This document shows, in pieces, positions 7,722-16,292 of a stretch of DNA of 49,327 nucleotides. Below the pieces are notes generated by a model. The model saw nothing but the letters and a program-made list of their open reading frames with translations, had not been told where the DNA came from and did not search any database. Made by a program: the position numbers and the translations under genes. The DNA comes from Stenotrophomonas maltophilia. Lineage in GTDB: Bacteria; Pseudomonadota; Gammaproteobacteria; Xanthomonadales; Xanthomonadaceae. The stretch spans positions 1-49,327 of the forward strand of contig NZ_SRHZ01000025.1 in assembly GCF_004684085.1 (NCBI RefSeq), in the 5' to 3' direction. The first letter of the stretch is position 1. Each line of letters starts with the position of its first letter.

Positions 7722-7847
7722 CTGAGCGAGTGAAATCTCCTCCAACCGAGCAGCGCCAGGGCACGCGATAAGAAGGGCGCCCAAAGCGCGGACCATCACC
7801 TTTTTTATCGCACTGCCAGGAATACGGCAGTGTCTTTGGAGTTCCCC
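7722..7847 (+). promoter_or_regulatory. Structured 5' leader of deaD
   Basis: Two stems can be drawn. 7766-7776 pairs with 7799-7810 (CGATAAGAAGG with CCTTTTTTATCG; one G-U pair and one bulge), enclosing a GCGC/GCGC inner hairpin. 7811-7817 pairs with 7826-7832 (CACTGCC / GGCAGTG), with AGGAA in its loop. The real ribosome binding site GGAG follows at 7838. E. coli csdA/deaD is also cold-induced and has a long leader; regulation here is inferred. Confidence 0.45.
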
Positions 7848-9785
7848 ATGTCCCAAGAATCCCAAGCGCCGCTGCAGTTCGCGCAGCTCGGCCTGTCCGA
7901 GCCTGTCATGCAGGCAGTCACCGCCATCGGCTACGAAACTCCGTCGCCGATCCAGGCCGCCACCATCCCGGCGATGCTGGAAGGCCGCGACGTGCTGGGC
8001 CAGGCCCAGACCGGTACCGGCAAGACCGCAGCCTTCGCGCTGCCGGTGCTGTCCAACATCGACCTGCAGCAGATCAAGCCGCAGGCGCTGGTGCTGGCCC
8101 CGACCCGCGAACTGGCCATCCAGGTCGCCGAGGCGTTCCAGTCCTATTCCTCGAAGATCCCCGGTTTCCGCGTGCTGCCGGTGTACGGCGGCCAGCCGTA
8201 CGGCCAGCAGCTGTCGGCCCTGCGCCGTGGCGTGCACATCGTGGTCGGTACCCCCGGCCGCGTGATCGACCACCTGGACCGCAGCACCCTGGACCTGTCC
8301 GAGCTGAAGACGCTGGTGCTGGACGAAGCCGATGAAATGCTGCGCATGGGCTTCATCGACGACGTCGAAGCCGTGCTGAAGAAGCTGCCGGCGCAGCGCC
8401 AGGTGGCCCTGTTCTCGGCCACCATGCCGCCGCAGATCCGCCGCATCGCGCAGACCTACCTGCAGAATCCGGTGGAAGTGACCATCCAGGCCAAGACCAC
8501 CACCTCGGCCAACATCCGCCAGCGTTACTGGTGGGTGAGTGGCATGCACAAGCTGGACGCGCTGACCCGCATCCTGGAAGTCGAGCCGTTCGACGCGATG
8601 ATCATCTTCGCGCGCACCAAGGCCGGCACCGAAGAGCTGGCCAGCAAGCTGCAGGCCCGTGGCCTGGCCGCGGCCGCCATCAATGGCGACATGCAGCAGG
8701 CCCAGCGTGAGCGCACCATCGCCATGCTGAAGGAAGGCAAGCTGGACATCCTGGTGGCCACCGACGTGGCCGCCCGTGGCCTGGACGTGGAGCGCATCAG
8801 CCACGTGCTGAACTACGACATCCCGTACGACACCGAAAGCTACGTGCACCGCATCGGCCGTACCGGTCGTGCCGGCCGCAGCGGCGAGGCGATCCTGTTC
8901 GCCACCCCGCGCGAAAAGGGCATGCTGCGCCAGATCGAGCGCGCCACCCGCCAGCCGATCGAAGAAATGCAGCTGCCGAGTGTGGAAGCGGTCAACGACA
9001 ACCGCATCAACAAGTTCACCTCGCGCATCACCGAGACCCTCGGCCAGGGCGGCCTGGACTTCTATCGCCAGCTGCTGGAGCGCTTCGAGACCGAGCAGAA
9101 CGTGCCGGCCATCGAAGTGGCTGCTGCACTGGCGAAGATGATGCAGGGTGATACCCCGTTCCTGCTGCAGCCGCCGGTGCGTGCACCGCGCGAAGAGCGT
9201 GCTCCGCGTGAGCGTTTCGAGCGCAGCGAGCGTCCGGAACGTGGCGATCGCAACGAACGTGGCCCGCGCTTCGAGCGTGGCCCGCGTCGTGATGATGCCG
9301 AGGGTGGTTTCGAGCAGCGTCCGCGTCGTGACGTGCCGCCGCGCGGCGCGCCGGAGCAGGGCATGGAGACCTACCGCATTTCGGTCGGTCACCAGCATGG
9401 CGTGAAGCCGGCCAACATCGTCGGCGCCATCGCCAACGAGGCTGGCCTGGAAAGCCGTTTCATCGGCCGCATCGACATCCATGATGATTTCTCGCTGCTG
9501 GACCTGCCGGCGCAGATGCCGTCGGACGTGTTGACCCACCTGCAGAAGGTGTGGGTGTCCGGCCAGCAGCTGCAGATGCGTCCGCTGGCGGCCGGTGAAG
9601 AGATCAACCCGGCACCGCGTCCGTTCAAGCCGCGCTTCGACAAGCGTGGTCCGGGTGGCCCGGGTGGCCCGCGTCGTGGTGGTCCGGGTGCTCCGGGTGG
9701 CCACGCTGGCGACCGCGGCGGTGACCGCGACAGCCGCCCGCCGCGTCGTGATGGCTTCAAGCCGCGCGGCCCGCGCAGCTACTGA
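7848..9785 (+). CDS. deaD: DEAD-box ATP-dependent RNA helicase
   Basis: A 645-aa helicase of the DeaD/CsdA type that unwinds RNA in ribosome assembly and mRNA decay, especially in the cold. Q-motif near 10-35, Walker A AQTGTGKT (53-60), PTREL, DEAD box at 159-162, SAT near 191, and helicase C-terminal motifs ARGLD and HRIGRTGRAG. An Arg-rich linker (about 455-505) follows, then a DbpA/CsdA-type RNA-binding domain (506-580, YRISVGHQHGVKPANIVGAI) and an RG/RGG-like basic tail. ATG 7848 is preferred to an in-frame start 18 nt upstream because GGAG lies at the right distance from it. Confidence 0.95.
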   Translation: MSQESQAPLQFAQLGLSEPVMQAVTAIGYETPSPIQAATIPAMLEGRDVLGQAQTGTGKTAAFALPVLSNIDLQQIKPQALVLAPTRELAIQVAEAFQSYSSKIPGFRVLPVYGGQPYGQQLSALRRGVHIVVGTPGRVIDHLDRSTLDLSELKTLVLDEADEMLRMGFIDDVEAVLKKLPAQRQVALFSATMPPQIRRIAQTYLQNPVEVTIQAKTTTSANIRQRYWWVSGMHKLDALTRILEVEPFDAMIIFARTKAGTEELASKLQARGLAAAAINGDMQQAQRERTIAMLKEGKLDILVATDVAARGLDVERISHVLNYDIPYDTESYVHRIGRTGRAGRSGEAILFATPREKGMLRQIERATRQPIEEMQLPSVEAVNDNRINKFTSRITETLGQGGLDFYRQLLERFETEQNVPAIEVAAALAKMMQGDTPFLLQPPVRAPREERAPRERFERSERPERGDRNERGPRFERGPRRDDAEGGFEQRPRRDVPPRGAPEQGMETYRISVGHQHGVKPANIVGAIANEAGLESRFIGRIDIHDDFSLLDLPAQMPSDVLTHLQKVWVSGQQLQMRPLAAGEEINPAPRPFKPRFDKRGPGGPGGPRRGGPGAPGGHAGDRGGDRDSRPPRRDGFKPRGPRSY

Positions 9786-9803
9786 GCCGCACGGTTGCCC
9801 TGA

Positions 9804-9831
9804 ACAACGCCAGCCTCCGGGCTGGCGTTGT
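9804..9831 (+). terminator. Hairpin downstream of deaD
   Basis: Perfect 12-bp stem (9804-9815 with 9820-9831) closed by a TCCG tetraloop, 18 nt after the deaD stop. The T-tract that follows is weak, so it may terminate inefficiently or protect the 3' end. Confidence 0.6.
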
Positions 9832-9845
9832 CCGTTGTGGGACTG

Positions 9846-9930
9846 GAAAAGGGGACGGAGGGGATTAAGTCGTATATGGCCGGCCGCGCGGTTATGCCGA
9901 AAACGACTTAATCCCCTCCGTCCCCTTTTC
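9846..9930. repeat. 28-bp perfect inverted repeat with 29-nt spacer
   Basis: Arms 9846-9873 and 9903-9930 are exact reverse complements over 28 bp and begin GAAAAGGGGACGGAGGGG. The spacer contains the palindrome GGCCGGCC. It has the form of a miniature inverted-repeat element and is unrelated to SMAG in sequence. No coding content. It lies between deaD and the PAS-GGDEF-EAL gene. Confidence 0.8.
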
Positions 9931-10011
9931 GCATGGCAAACACATTGGCGGTCATAGGCTGGGACAGTTCCAAGGGAGGTTGTCACCGCAGCACATTCGG
10001 GGGGATCCGGG

Positions 10012-12435
10012 ATGGGTAGGAGTGGCACGGACCAACACAGCCGGCGGGTGCCGATGACCCGTGGGCTGGGACTGCGATTTGCATTGCTAACGGGCATGGC
10101 GATCGGACTGGTTGCCTTGTCCGCCCTGATCCAGGAACTGCAGGCGGCATCCACGGCCTGGATTGCCGGGCAGGGCTATTGGTCGCGGGGGCAACAGGAT
10201 GCGACCGCCGCGCTGAGCCGTTATCTGGCGCGCGGCCATGCCCAGGACCTGGACGATGCGCGGCAGGCGCTGCAGGTGCCCTTGGGCGACCTGCAGGCGC
10301 GGCTGGCGCTGGAACAGGCCGAGCCCGATGAGTCGCGGGCCCGGCAGGGCTTCCTGCAGGGTGGCAATGCCCGTGCCGATATTCCGCGATTGGTGTTTTC
10401 GTTCCGCTATGCGCGGGACCTGGGCGCGTTTCGCGAAGCGACCGCGCTGTGGCGGCAGACCGATGGCGATCTGATGGCAGTGCAGAACCTGGTGGCGGAA
10501 CTGCAGCGGCGGCACGCCGCAGGCGGCTTGCCGGTGGCTGACCGTGATCGCTACCTCCAGCAGCTGCGTGATCTTGATCGACGCCTGCAGGTACAGGCGC
10601 AGGCGTTCTCGCAGGCGCTGCTGCGAATGGCCACGATGGTGCGCGTGGCGACCCTGATGGTCGGCGGCCTGTCGGTACTGGCGATCAGCCTGATGGCGGT
10701 GGCCCTGGCGCGCCGCGTGGGCAAGGACCTGACCGAGCATGAGAGCCGCTTCCGTGCCGCGTTCTACCAGGCCAACGTCGGCATGCTCAAGCTCGACACT
10801 GATGGCAAGGTGATCGAAGCCAATCAAGCGATGGCCGATATCCTGGACTATCGCCGCGATGTACTGCTGCAGATGTCGCTGGCTGAGCTGCTGATGGAAG
10901 GCGAACTGGTCATCGACGGCGTCGGCCGTATCGACTGGGATCGACAGTTGCGACCGAGTGAACTGCGCTTCTGCCGTCGCGACGGCAGTCTGGTATGGGG
11001 CCGCTGGAGCGGGACCGGCGTGCGCAGTACCGGTGGCGGCCTGTCGGTGTTCGCGATCATCGAGGATGTCAGCCAGAACCATGCACTGGCCCGCGAGATA
11101 GAGCATCACGCCAGCCACGATCCATTGACCGGTCTGATCAACCGCCGTGAGATCGAGCGGTTGCTGGAACGTTCGCTGCTGCAGGTGCGCAGCGAGGGCG
11201 GCACGCACTCGCTCTGTTACATCAATCTGGATCACTTCAAGCTGGTCAACGACAGCTTCGGCCACGCGGCGGGCGACCAGATGCTGCGCAGCTTCGCGGA
11301 CTATCTGGTTGCAGCGGTGCGCGATGGCGACTGGGTGGGCCGGCTGGGGGCCGACGAATTCGCGGTGTTCCTCGCCCATGCCGGGCAGGACGAGGCCAAG
11401 CGGGTGCTGCAACGGGTGATCCGCAACCTGGGCCAGGCCACGTTCCCGATCAGCGAGGGCAGTCCGCAGCTCAGTTGCAGCATCGGCGTGGTCGAGGTCA
11501 GTGCCGAGGCGCCGGACGCGAACTGGTTGATGAGCGCCGCTGACAGCGCCTGCTATGCGGCCAAGCAGGCCGGTCGCAACCGCGTGCACTGTTTCAACGA
11601 AAACCGCATGGCACTGGAGGAGCGGCGCCAGGAAGCCGAGCGCCTGCAGGGCGTCAGCCTGGCGATGGCCGAGAACCGCATGCTGTTGTATGCGCAACGC
11701 ATCGCCCGCGTCGGTGACCCGTCCTACCTGCACTACGAAGTCCTGGTGCGCATGCGTGGCACCGATGGCAGCCTGCACCTGCCCGGCCAGTTCATGCCGG
11801 CCGTGGAGCGCTATGGCATGGCCGTAGCGTTGGACCGGCATGTACTGGGGCTGCTGTTCCGCCACCTGCAGGTCTGTCCGGCACACGTGCGGCAGCTCGG
11901 GCTGTGCAACGTCAATGTGTCAGCGCAGTCCATTGCCGAGCCTGGCTTCCTCGCCTTCGTCTGCGACCTGCTCGAGCGCAACCGCGCGCTGGCCTCGAAG
12001 CTGTGTTTCGAGATCACCGAGACCGCGGCGATCAGCAATCTCAGCCAGGCCCGCGCTTTCATCGATGCGGTGAAGGCACGCGGTTGCCGCATGGCACTGG
12101 ATGATTTCGGCTCCGGCCTGTCTTCGTTCGGCTATCTGCGCCAGTTGCCGGCCGACATCCTGAAGATCGATGGGGCGTTCGTGCGCGACATGGATACCGA
12201 TCCGATCAGCCATGCCACCGTGCGTGCGATCAGCGAACTGGGGCGTGAGCTGCAGATGGAAGTGGTGGCCGAATGGGTGGAGACCGCCGAGGTGGCCGGT
12301 GCGCTGACCCGGCTCGGCGTGCAGGGACTGCAGGGGTACGCGATCGAACGCCCGCAACCTCTTGAGCGCCTGACCCTGGCCGACCTTCGCCCGGTGCGGC
12401 TGGTGGCGGTGAAGGGGCCGCCGGCCGCCGGCTGA
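10012..12435 (+). CDS. Membrane PAS-GGDEF-EAL c-di-GMP protein
   Basis: An 807-aa protein. Two transmembrane segments (about 20-38 and 204-228) flank a periplasmic helical sensor region. A PAS domain follows (about 240-355), then GGDEF (about 365-530) and EAL (about 550-795). The GGDEF signature is GADEF (446-450), a change at the second Gly that often lowers cyclase activity. An intact I-site RDGD lies at 437-440. The EAL domain keeps E576 in YEVLVR, NVNVSA, EITE, DDFGSG (D697, D698), LKIDG and the late Glu in AEWVE, so it is likely an active phosphodiesterase with the GADEF part possibly regulatory. An alternative start lies 42 nt downstream. Confidence 0.92.
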   Translation: MGRSGTDQHSRRVPMTRGLGLRFALLTGMAIGLVALSALIQELQAASTAWIAGQGYWSRGQQDATAALSRYLARGHAQDLDDARQALQVPLGDLQARLALEQAEPDESRARQGFLQGGNARADIPRLVFSFRYARDLGAFREATALWRQTDGDLMAVQNLVAELQRRHAAGGLPVADRDRYLQQLRDLDRRLQVQAQAFSQALLRMATMVRVATLMVGGLSVLAISLMAVALARRVGKDLTEHESRFRAAFYQANVGMLKLDTDGKVIEANQAMADILDYRRDVLLQMSLAELLMEGELVIDGVGRIDWDRQLRPSELRFCRRDGSLVWGRWSGTGVRSTGGGLSVFAIIEDVSQNHALAREIEHHASHDPLTGLINRREIERLLERSLLQVRSEGGTHSLCYINLDHFKLVNDSFGHAAGDQMLRSFADYLVAAVRDGDWVGRLGADEFAVFLAHAGQDEAKRVLQRVIRNLGQATFPISEGSPQLSCSIGVVEVSAEAPDANWLMSAADSACYAAKQAGRNRVHCFNENRMALEERRQEAERLQGVSLAMAENRMLLYAQRIARVGDPSYLHYEVLVRMRGTDGSLHLPGQFMPAVERYGMAVALDRHVLGLLFRHLQVCPAHVRQLGLCNVNVSAQSIAEPGFLAFVCDLLERNRALASKLCFEITETAAISNLSQARAFIDAVKARGCRMALDDFGSGLSSFGYLRQLPADILKIDGAFVRDMDTDPISHATVRAISELGRELQMEVVAEWVETAEVAGALTRLGVQGLQGYAIERPQPLERLTLADLRPVRLVAVKGPPAAG

Positions 12436-12483
12436 ACGACGGGTGGCGACTTTGGTCTACACATGCGCTGCGCGGCCGGCTGC

Positions 12484-12489
12484 GATAAT
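12484..12489 (+). promoter_or_regulatory. Candidate extended -10 box
   Basis: TGCGATAAT (hexamer GATAAT at 12484-12489) between the EAL protein gene and the next diguanylate cyclase gene, 55 nt before its GTG. No clear -35. It suggests the second c-di-GMP gene can be expressed on its own. Confidence 0.3.
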
Positions 12490-12544
12490 GCGCGCCAGGG
12501 GCGACGCGCAGTGGGCGCGGACGTAAGCAGGAACAGGATGTGGC

Positions 12545-14209
12545 GTGGGCGTCAGGCAGTGGCGGTACGAAACAGGGGCGCTGCTGGTCGTCCTGCTGTT
12601 GGCAGTGGTCTTTCCCGATCTGGCACGCGCGCGCATGGCCGAGGCCGGCCGCGATTTCCTGCTGGTTGGCGCACCCACGGACGAGCCGACGCCGCATCGT
12701 GGCTGCACGCCCGGGATGCTGGCCGGGCCGCGCGAGCAGGTGCAGGTACCGGCGCCCGCGGAGGGCTGGTCAGGGCAGCCACAGGCCCTGGATGTGTTCA
12801 ACGTCTTCGCTGGCGAGGTCCGCGTACAGCATGGCGACCGCGAGATCTGCGGCAACATGCACGATGCGCGTACCCGTGATTCGCGCTTCCGCGCCGGCAT
12901 CGGCCTGGTGGCGGTGCCGGCAGCCGGCAGCCACGAGCCGTTCCTGGTGTCGTGGCAGGCACCGCTGAAGTCGCGTTGGGTGCCGACACTGCGGCTGGGT
13001 GCGCCAAGCCCGGTTCAGCAGAACGATACCGCCCGCCTGCTGGTGCGTGCGGCCTGCATCGCGGTGGCGATCGCGCTGGCGTTGTCGGCGCTGATGGCTT
13101 ACCTGACCACGCGCGACCGCAGCTTCCTGGTCTACATCGGCGCGACGTTCGTCGTGGTGCTGTGGCAAGCCATCCTTGGCGGGTTGAGCGGTTACCCCGA
13201 GCCCTGGCTGCCGGTGGGTGAGCGCGGCGCATGGTGGCTGCTGGCGCTGACCGCTGCGACCCAGGCACTGGTGTTGCCCGCTCTGTGGCGCCTCAACGGT
13301 GGGGACCGCCTGCTGCCGCGCTCGCGGCCGGCACAACAGGGCGTCCTGTGGGGCCTGATGGGGCTGGCGGCGCTGGTGCCTTGGCTGCGCTGGGAAACCC
13401 TGGCGCTGGTTGCGCAGGCCCTGCAGCTGAGCTTCATCCTTGGTTGCCTGCTGTCACTGGCCGCTGGCATCCGCGCGTGGTGGCGCGGTGACCGCTGGGC
13501 GCTGGCGGGTCTTGCGGCGCTGGTGCCGCTGCTGGTGATGATCGCAGCCGATGCCAGCAGCGCCGGGTGGCTGTTGGAGTACCGGGTCGAAGCACTGCAG
13601 TTGTCGGTGACCTGGCTGCTGATGATGGCCGCCTATGCCCTGAACCAGCGGCTGGGGCGGCTGCGTCAGCAGCGCGATGAGCTGCGCCAGCTGGCCGAAA
13701 CCGATGGCCTGACCGGATTGCCCAACCGCCGCGCCGGCCTGCAGCAGCTGGCCCGGCACCTGGAGCGGGTCGACCGCGAACGTGGGCCGCTGGTGATCGG
13801 CTTCCTCGACATCGACCTGTTCAAGGACATCAACGACCGCCACGGCCATGCGGTGGGTGACCAGGTGCTGGTGGCGGTGGCGCGCGCGCTGCGGACCGCG
13901 GTGCGCAGCCAGGACGAGGTGGTGCGGATGGGCGGCGAGGAGTTCCTGCTGCTGATGCCAGGCATGCCGCGCGAGGCCGCCTCGGCGCGGCTGGATCGAC
14001 TGCGCCAGCGCATCATCGAGGCCGGCCGGGCGTTGCAGGTGCCAGGGCTGGAAGTGACCGCCAGCATCGGCCTGGCACAGTGGCGGCCGGGCGAGGATGA
14101 TCTGGCCGCCCTGCTGCGCCGGGCCGACCATGCCATGTATGTGGCCAAGCGGGCGGGCCGCAACCGTGTCTTCGACGGCGAAGAACTCGATCCACCCGTG
14201 CCGGAATGA
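12545..14209 (+). CDS. Multi-pass membrane diguanylate cyclase
   Basis: A 554-aa protein starting at GTG. An N-terminal hydrophobic segment (10-26) and a periplasmic domain (about 27-165) precede six or seven membrane segments (about 168-370), a layout like 7TMR-DISM receptors. A short coiled coil (LRQQRDELRQLAETD) leads into a GGDEF domain with GGEEF at 463-467 and I-site RSQD at 454-457. It should make c-di-GMP with product inhibition. GTG 12545 is chosen because GGAACAGGA lies before it and an ATG 7 nt upstream is out of frame. Ligand unknown. Confidence 0.9.
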   Translation: MGVRQWRYETGALLVVLLLAVVFPDLARARMAEAGRDFLLVGAPTDEPTPHRGCTPGMLAGPREQVQVPAPAEGWSGQPQALDVFNVFAGEVRVQHGDREICGNMHDARTRDSRFRAGIGLVAVPAAGSHEPFLVSWQAPLKSRWVPTLRLGAPSPVQQNDTARLLVRAACIAVAIALALSALMAYLTTRDRSFLVYIGATFVVVLWQAILGGLSGYPEPWLPVGERGAWWLLALTAATQALVLPALWRLNGGDRLLPRSRPAQQGVLWGLMGLAALVPWLRWETLALVAQALQLSFILGCLLSLAAGIRAWWRGDRWALAGLAALVPLLVMIAADASSAGWLLEYRVEALQLSVTWLLMMAAYALNQRLGRLRQQRDELRQLAETDGLTGLPNRRAGLQQLARHLERVDRERGPLVIGFLDIDLFKDINDRHGHAVGDQVLVAVARALRTAVRSQDEVVRMGGEEFLLLMPGMPREAASARLDRLRQRIIEAGRALQVPGLEVTASIGLAQWRPGEDDLAALLRRADHAMYVAKRAGRNRVFDGEELDPPVPE

Positions 14210-14231
14210 AGCGCAGCGGGCGTCGATGCCG

Positions 14232-14237
14232 GATAAT
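14232..14237 (+). promoter_or_regulatory. Candidate -10 box of rluF, 6 nt before the ATG
   Basis: GATAAT ends 6 nt upstream of the rluF ATG, the spacing expected for a leaderless transcript. No convincing -35 is visible, and no strong Shine-Dalgarno lies between box and start. Confidence 0.35.
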
Positions 14238-14243
14238 GGACCG

Positions 14244-14966
14244 ATGACCACCCGACTCAACAAACATATCGCCGACACCGGCTTCTGCTCCCGCCGCGAG
14301 GCCGATCGCCTGATCGCCGCCCGCCGGGTCACCGTCAACGGCCACCCGGCCGGTACCGGCGCGGTGGTGGGCGAGGAAGACCAGGTGCTGGTCGACGGCC
14401 AGCCGCTGCGCGCGCGCGTCGCACGCAAGCCCGGCACCCGTCGCCACGTCTACATCGCGCTGAACAAGCCGGTGGGCGTCACCTGCACCACCGAAACCTC
14501 GGTCAAGGGCAACATCGTCGACTTCGTCGGCCACGAACAGCGCATCTTCCCGGTCGGCCGCCTGGACAAGGAGTCGGAAGGACTGATCCTGATGACCAGC
14601 AACGGCGACATCGTCAACCAGATCCTGCGTGCCGAGAACGGTCATCAGAAGGAATACCTGGTGGCGGTGAACAAGCCGGTCACCGACGAGTTCCTGCGTG
14701 GCATGGCCCGCGGCGTGCGCATCCACGACCAGATGACGCTGCCGTGCAAGACCTCGCGCATCGCCAAGTTCGGTTTCCGCATCACCCTGCAGCAGGGCCT
14801 GAACCGGCAGATCCGCCTGATGGCTGCCGAGTTCGGCTATCGCGTGACCCAGCTGCGCCGCGTGCGCATCGACAACATCAAGATCGGCGCGCTGAAGCCG
14901 GGCCAGTGGCGCAACCTGACCGAACAGGAACTGCAGGGCCTGCTGCCGAAGCAGCTGGACTGGTAG
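14244..14966 (+). CDS. rluF: 23S rRNA pseudouridine synthase (RluF-like)
   Basis: A 240-aa RsuA-family pseudouridine synthase. An S4 RNA-binding domain (1-60, TRLNKHIADTGFCSRREAD) is followed by the catalytic domain with GRLDKES (catalytic Asp108), KEYLV and GLNRQIRLM. Sequence pattern and length match RluF, which isomerises U2604 of 23S rRNA in E. coli; RluB/RsuA relatives are less likely. The TAG stop (14964-14966) is part of the GTAG end of a SMAG repeat, so the repeat defines the end of this protein. Confidence 0.9.
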   Translation: MTTRLNKHIADTGFCSRREADRLIAARRVTVNGHPAGTGAVVGEEDQVLVDGQPLRARVARKPGTRRHVYIALNKPVGVTCTTETSVKGNIVDFVGHEQRIFPVGRLDKESEGLILMTSNGDIVNQILRAENGHQKEYLVAVNKPVTDEFLRGMARGVRIHDQMTLPCKTSRIAKFGFRITLQQGLNRQIRLMAAEFGYRVTQLRRVRIDNIKIGALKPGQWRNLTEQELQGLLPKQLDW

Positions 14967-15034
14967 TGCCGGCCGCCGGCCGGCTGCAATGGGCGTGCGA
15001 TTTACCCGGGATGCCGGCCAGCGGCCGGCACTAC
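14963..15034. repeat. SMAG dimer, inverted orientation
   Basis: One unit starts with GTAG at 14963-14966 (TGCCGGCCGCCGGCCGGC palindrome). The second ends with CTAC at 15031-15034. The outer arms of the two units are complementary, so the whole 72-bp stretch can fold as one long hairpin. The first GTAG contains the rluF stop codon. Confidence 0.85.
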
Positions 15035-15100
15035 CCGTTGTACGGATTACGCACCGGCATCGGCTAGACTCCGCAGTGACCTGCCGGAACGTGACGCTGC

Positions 15101-16171
15101 ATGATCAAGCCCGACAAGCCTGCCAACGAAGCCCTTCGGCTCGAGGCGCTGTACCGCTACCGGATCCTTGATTCGCAGCGTGAGAGATCCTTCGACGACC
15201 TGGTCGCGATCGCCAAAGCGGTCTGCGGCACGTCGATGGCGGCGGTGACGCTGATCGATGTGGAACGGCAGTGGTTCAAGTCCATCCAGGGCATCGATGC
15301 GGCGGAGAACCTGCGCAGCGATTCGATGTGCGGCCACGCCATCCTGCAGCCGCAGGAAATCATGGTGGTGGAAGACGCGTTGCAGGACATCCGCTTCCAC
15401 GACAACCCGGTAGTGACCGGTGAACCGCATATCCGCTTCTATGCGGGTGCACCGTTGATCAGTTCCGATGGCCTGCCGCTGGGTACCTTGTGCGTGTTCG
15501 ATGCGCAGCCGCAGCACCTGGCCAGCGACAAGGCCGAGGCGCTGGCGGCACTGTCGCGGCAGGTGATGCTGGTGATGGAACTGCGCCGCTTCGCGCTCGA
15601 CATCCAGAAGCACATGCTGGAACGCGATGACTACGAACGCCTGCTGTCGGAATACCAGGATGTACTGTTGGCACAGAATGCCGACCTGGCCGAGCAGAGC
15701 CGCACCGATGCGTTGACCGGCCTGCCCAATCGCCGCGCGATGGCCGCAGCACTGGAAGAGGCGGTGGCCGTGGTGGACGGGCAACCAGGGCTGGCCTGTG
15801 TGGCGCTGCTGGACATCGACCATTTCAAGCACATCAACGACTTCCAGGGCCATGCCACTGGCGACCGCGTGCTGGCCGAACTGGGCGCGCTGCTGCGCTC
15901 CCACTTCGCCGACCGCGGCATGGCCGCGCGCTATGGCGGCGAGGAGTTCGTGGCGGTGATGCCGGGCATCGATCTGCGCGCCGCCGAACTGCACTGCGAG
16001 CGCCTGCGTCTGGCCATGGCCGACCTGTCGTTGGGTTTCCCGGTCACGATCAGCATCGGCGTCGCCCAGCACCAGGCAGGTGAAAGCGTGGACGAAATGC
16101 TGGCGCGTGCCGACAAGGCGCTGTACCGGGCCAAGGGCAATGGCCGCAACCGGGTGGAACGGGCGGGCTGA
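15101..16171 (+). CDS. GAF-GGDEF diguanylate cyclase (cytoplasmic)
   Basis: A 356-aa soluble protein. An N-terminal GAF domain (about 20-165; DSMCGHAI, then FYAGAPLISSDGLPLGTLCV) is a small-molecule or redox sensor. A helical linker and a GGDEF domain with GGEEF at 279-283 follow. The residues at the I-site position do not form RxxD, so product inhibition is probably absent. No membrane segment. It is the third c-di-GMP enzyme within 6 kb. A TAGACT at about 15066 could be a -10 element. Confidence 0.92.
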   Translation: MIKPDKPANEALRLEALYRYRILDSQRERSFDDLVAIAKAVCGTSMAAVTLIDVERQWFKSIQGIDAAENLRSDSMCGHAILQPQEIMVVEDALQDIRFHDNPVVTGEPHIRFYAGAPLISSDGLPLGTLCVFDAQPQHLASDKAEALAALSRQVMLVMELRRFALDIQKHMLERDDYERLLSEYQDVLLAQNADLAEQSRTDALTGLPNRRAMAAALEEAVAVVDGQPGLACVALLDIDHFKHINDFQGHATGDRVLAELGALLRSHFADRGMAARYGGEEFVAVMPGIDLRAAELHCERLRLAMADLSLGFPVTISIGVAQHQAGESVDEMLARADKALYRAKGNGRNRVERAG

Positions 16172-16183
16172 AACACCCGTCCA

Positions 16184-16207
16184 GTAGATCCACGCCATGC
16201 GTGGATG
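16184..16207 (+). repeat. SMAG element
   Basis: GTAG (16184-16187) followed by ATCCACGC / GCGTGGAT arms with CAT centre. 12 bp after the stop of the GAF-GGDEF gene. Confidence 0.85.
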
Positions 16208-16292
16208 GGGAATCCACTCGAACACCGCGCCCGTCGCATTCCCTGCGATCTGCGTGCTGCAACATGCCATTCCTGTTCCCACGGACGCGACC

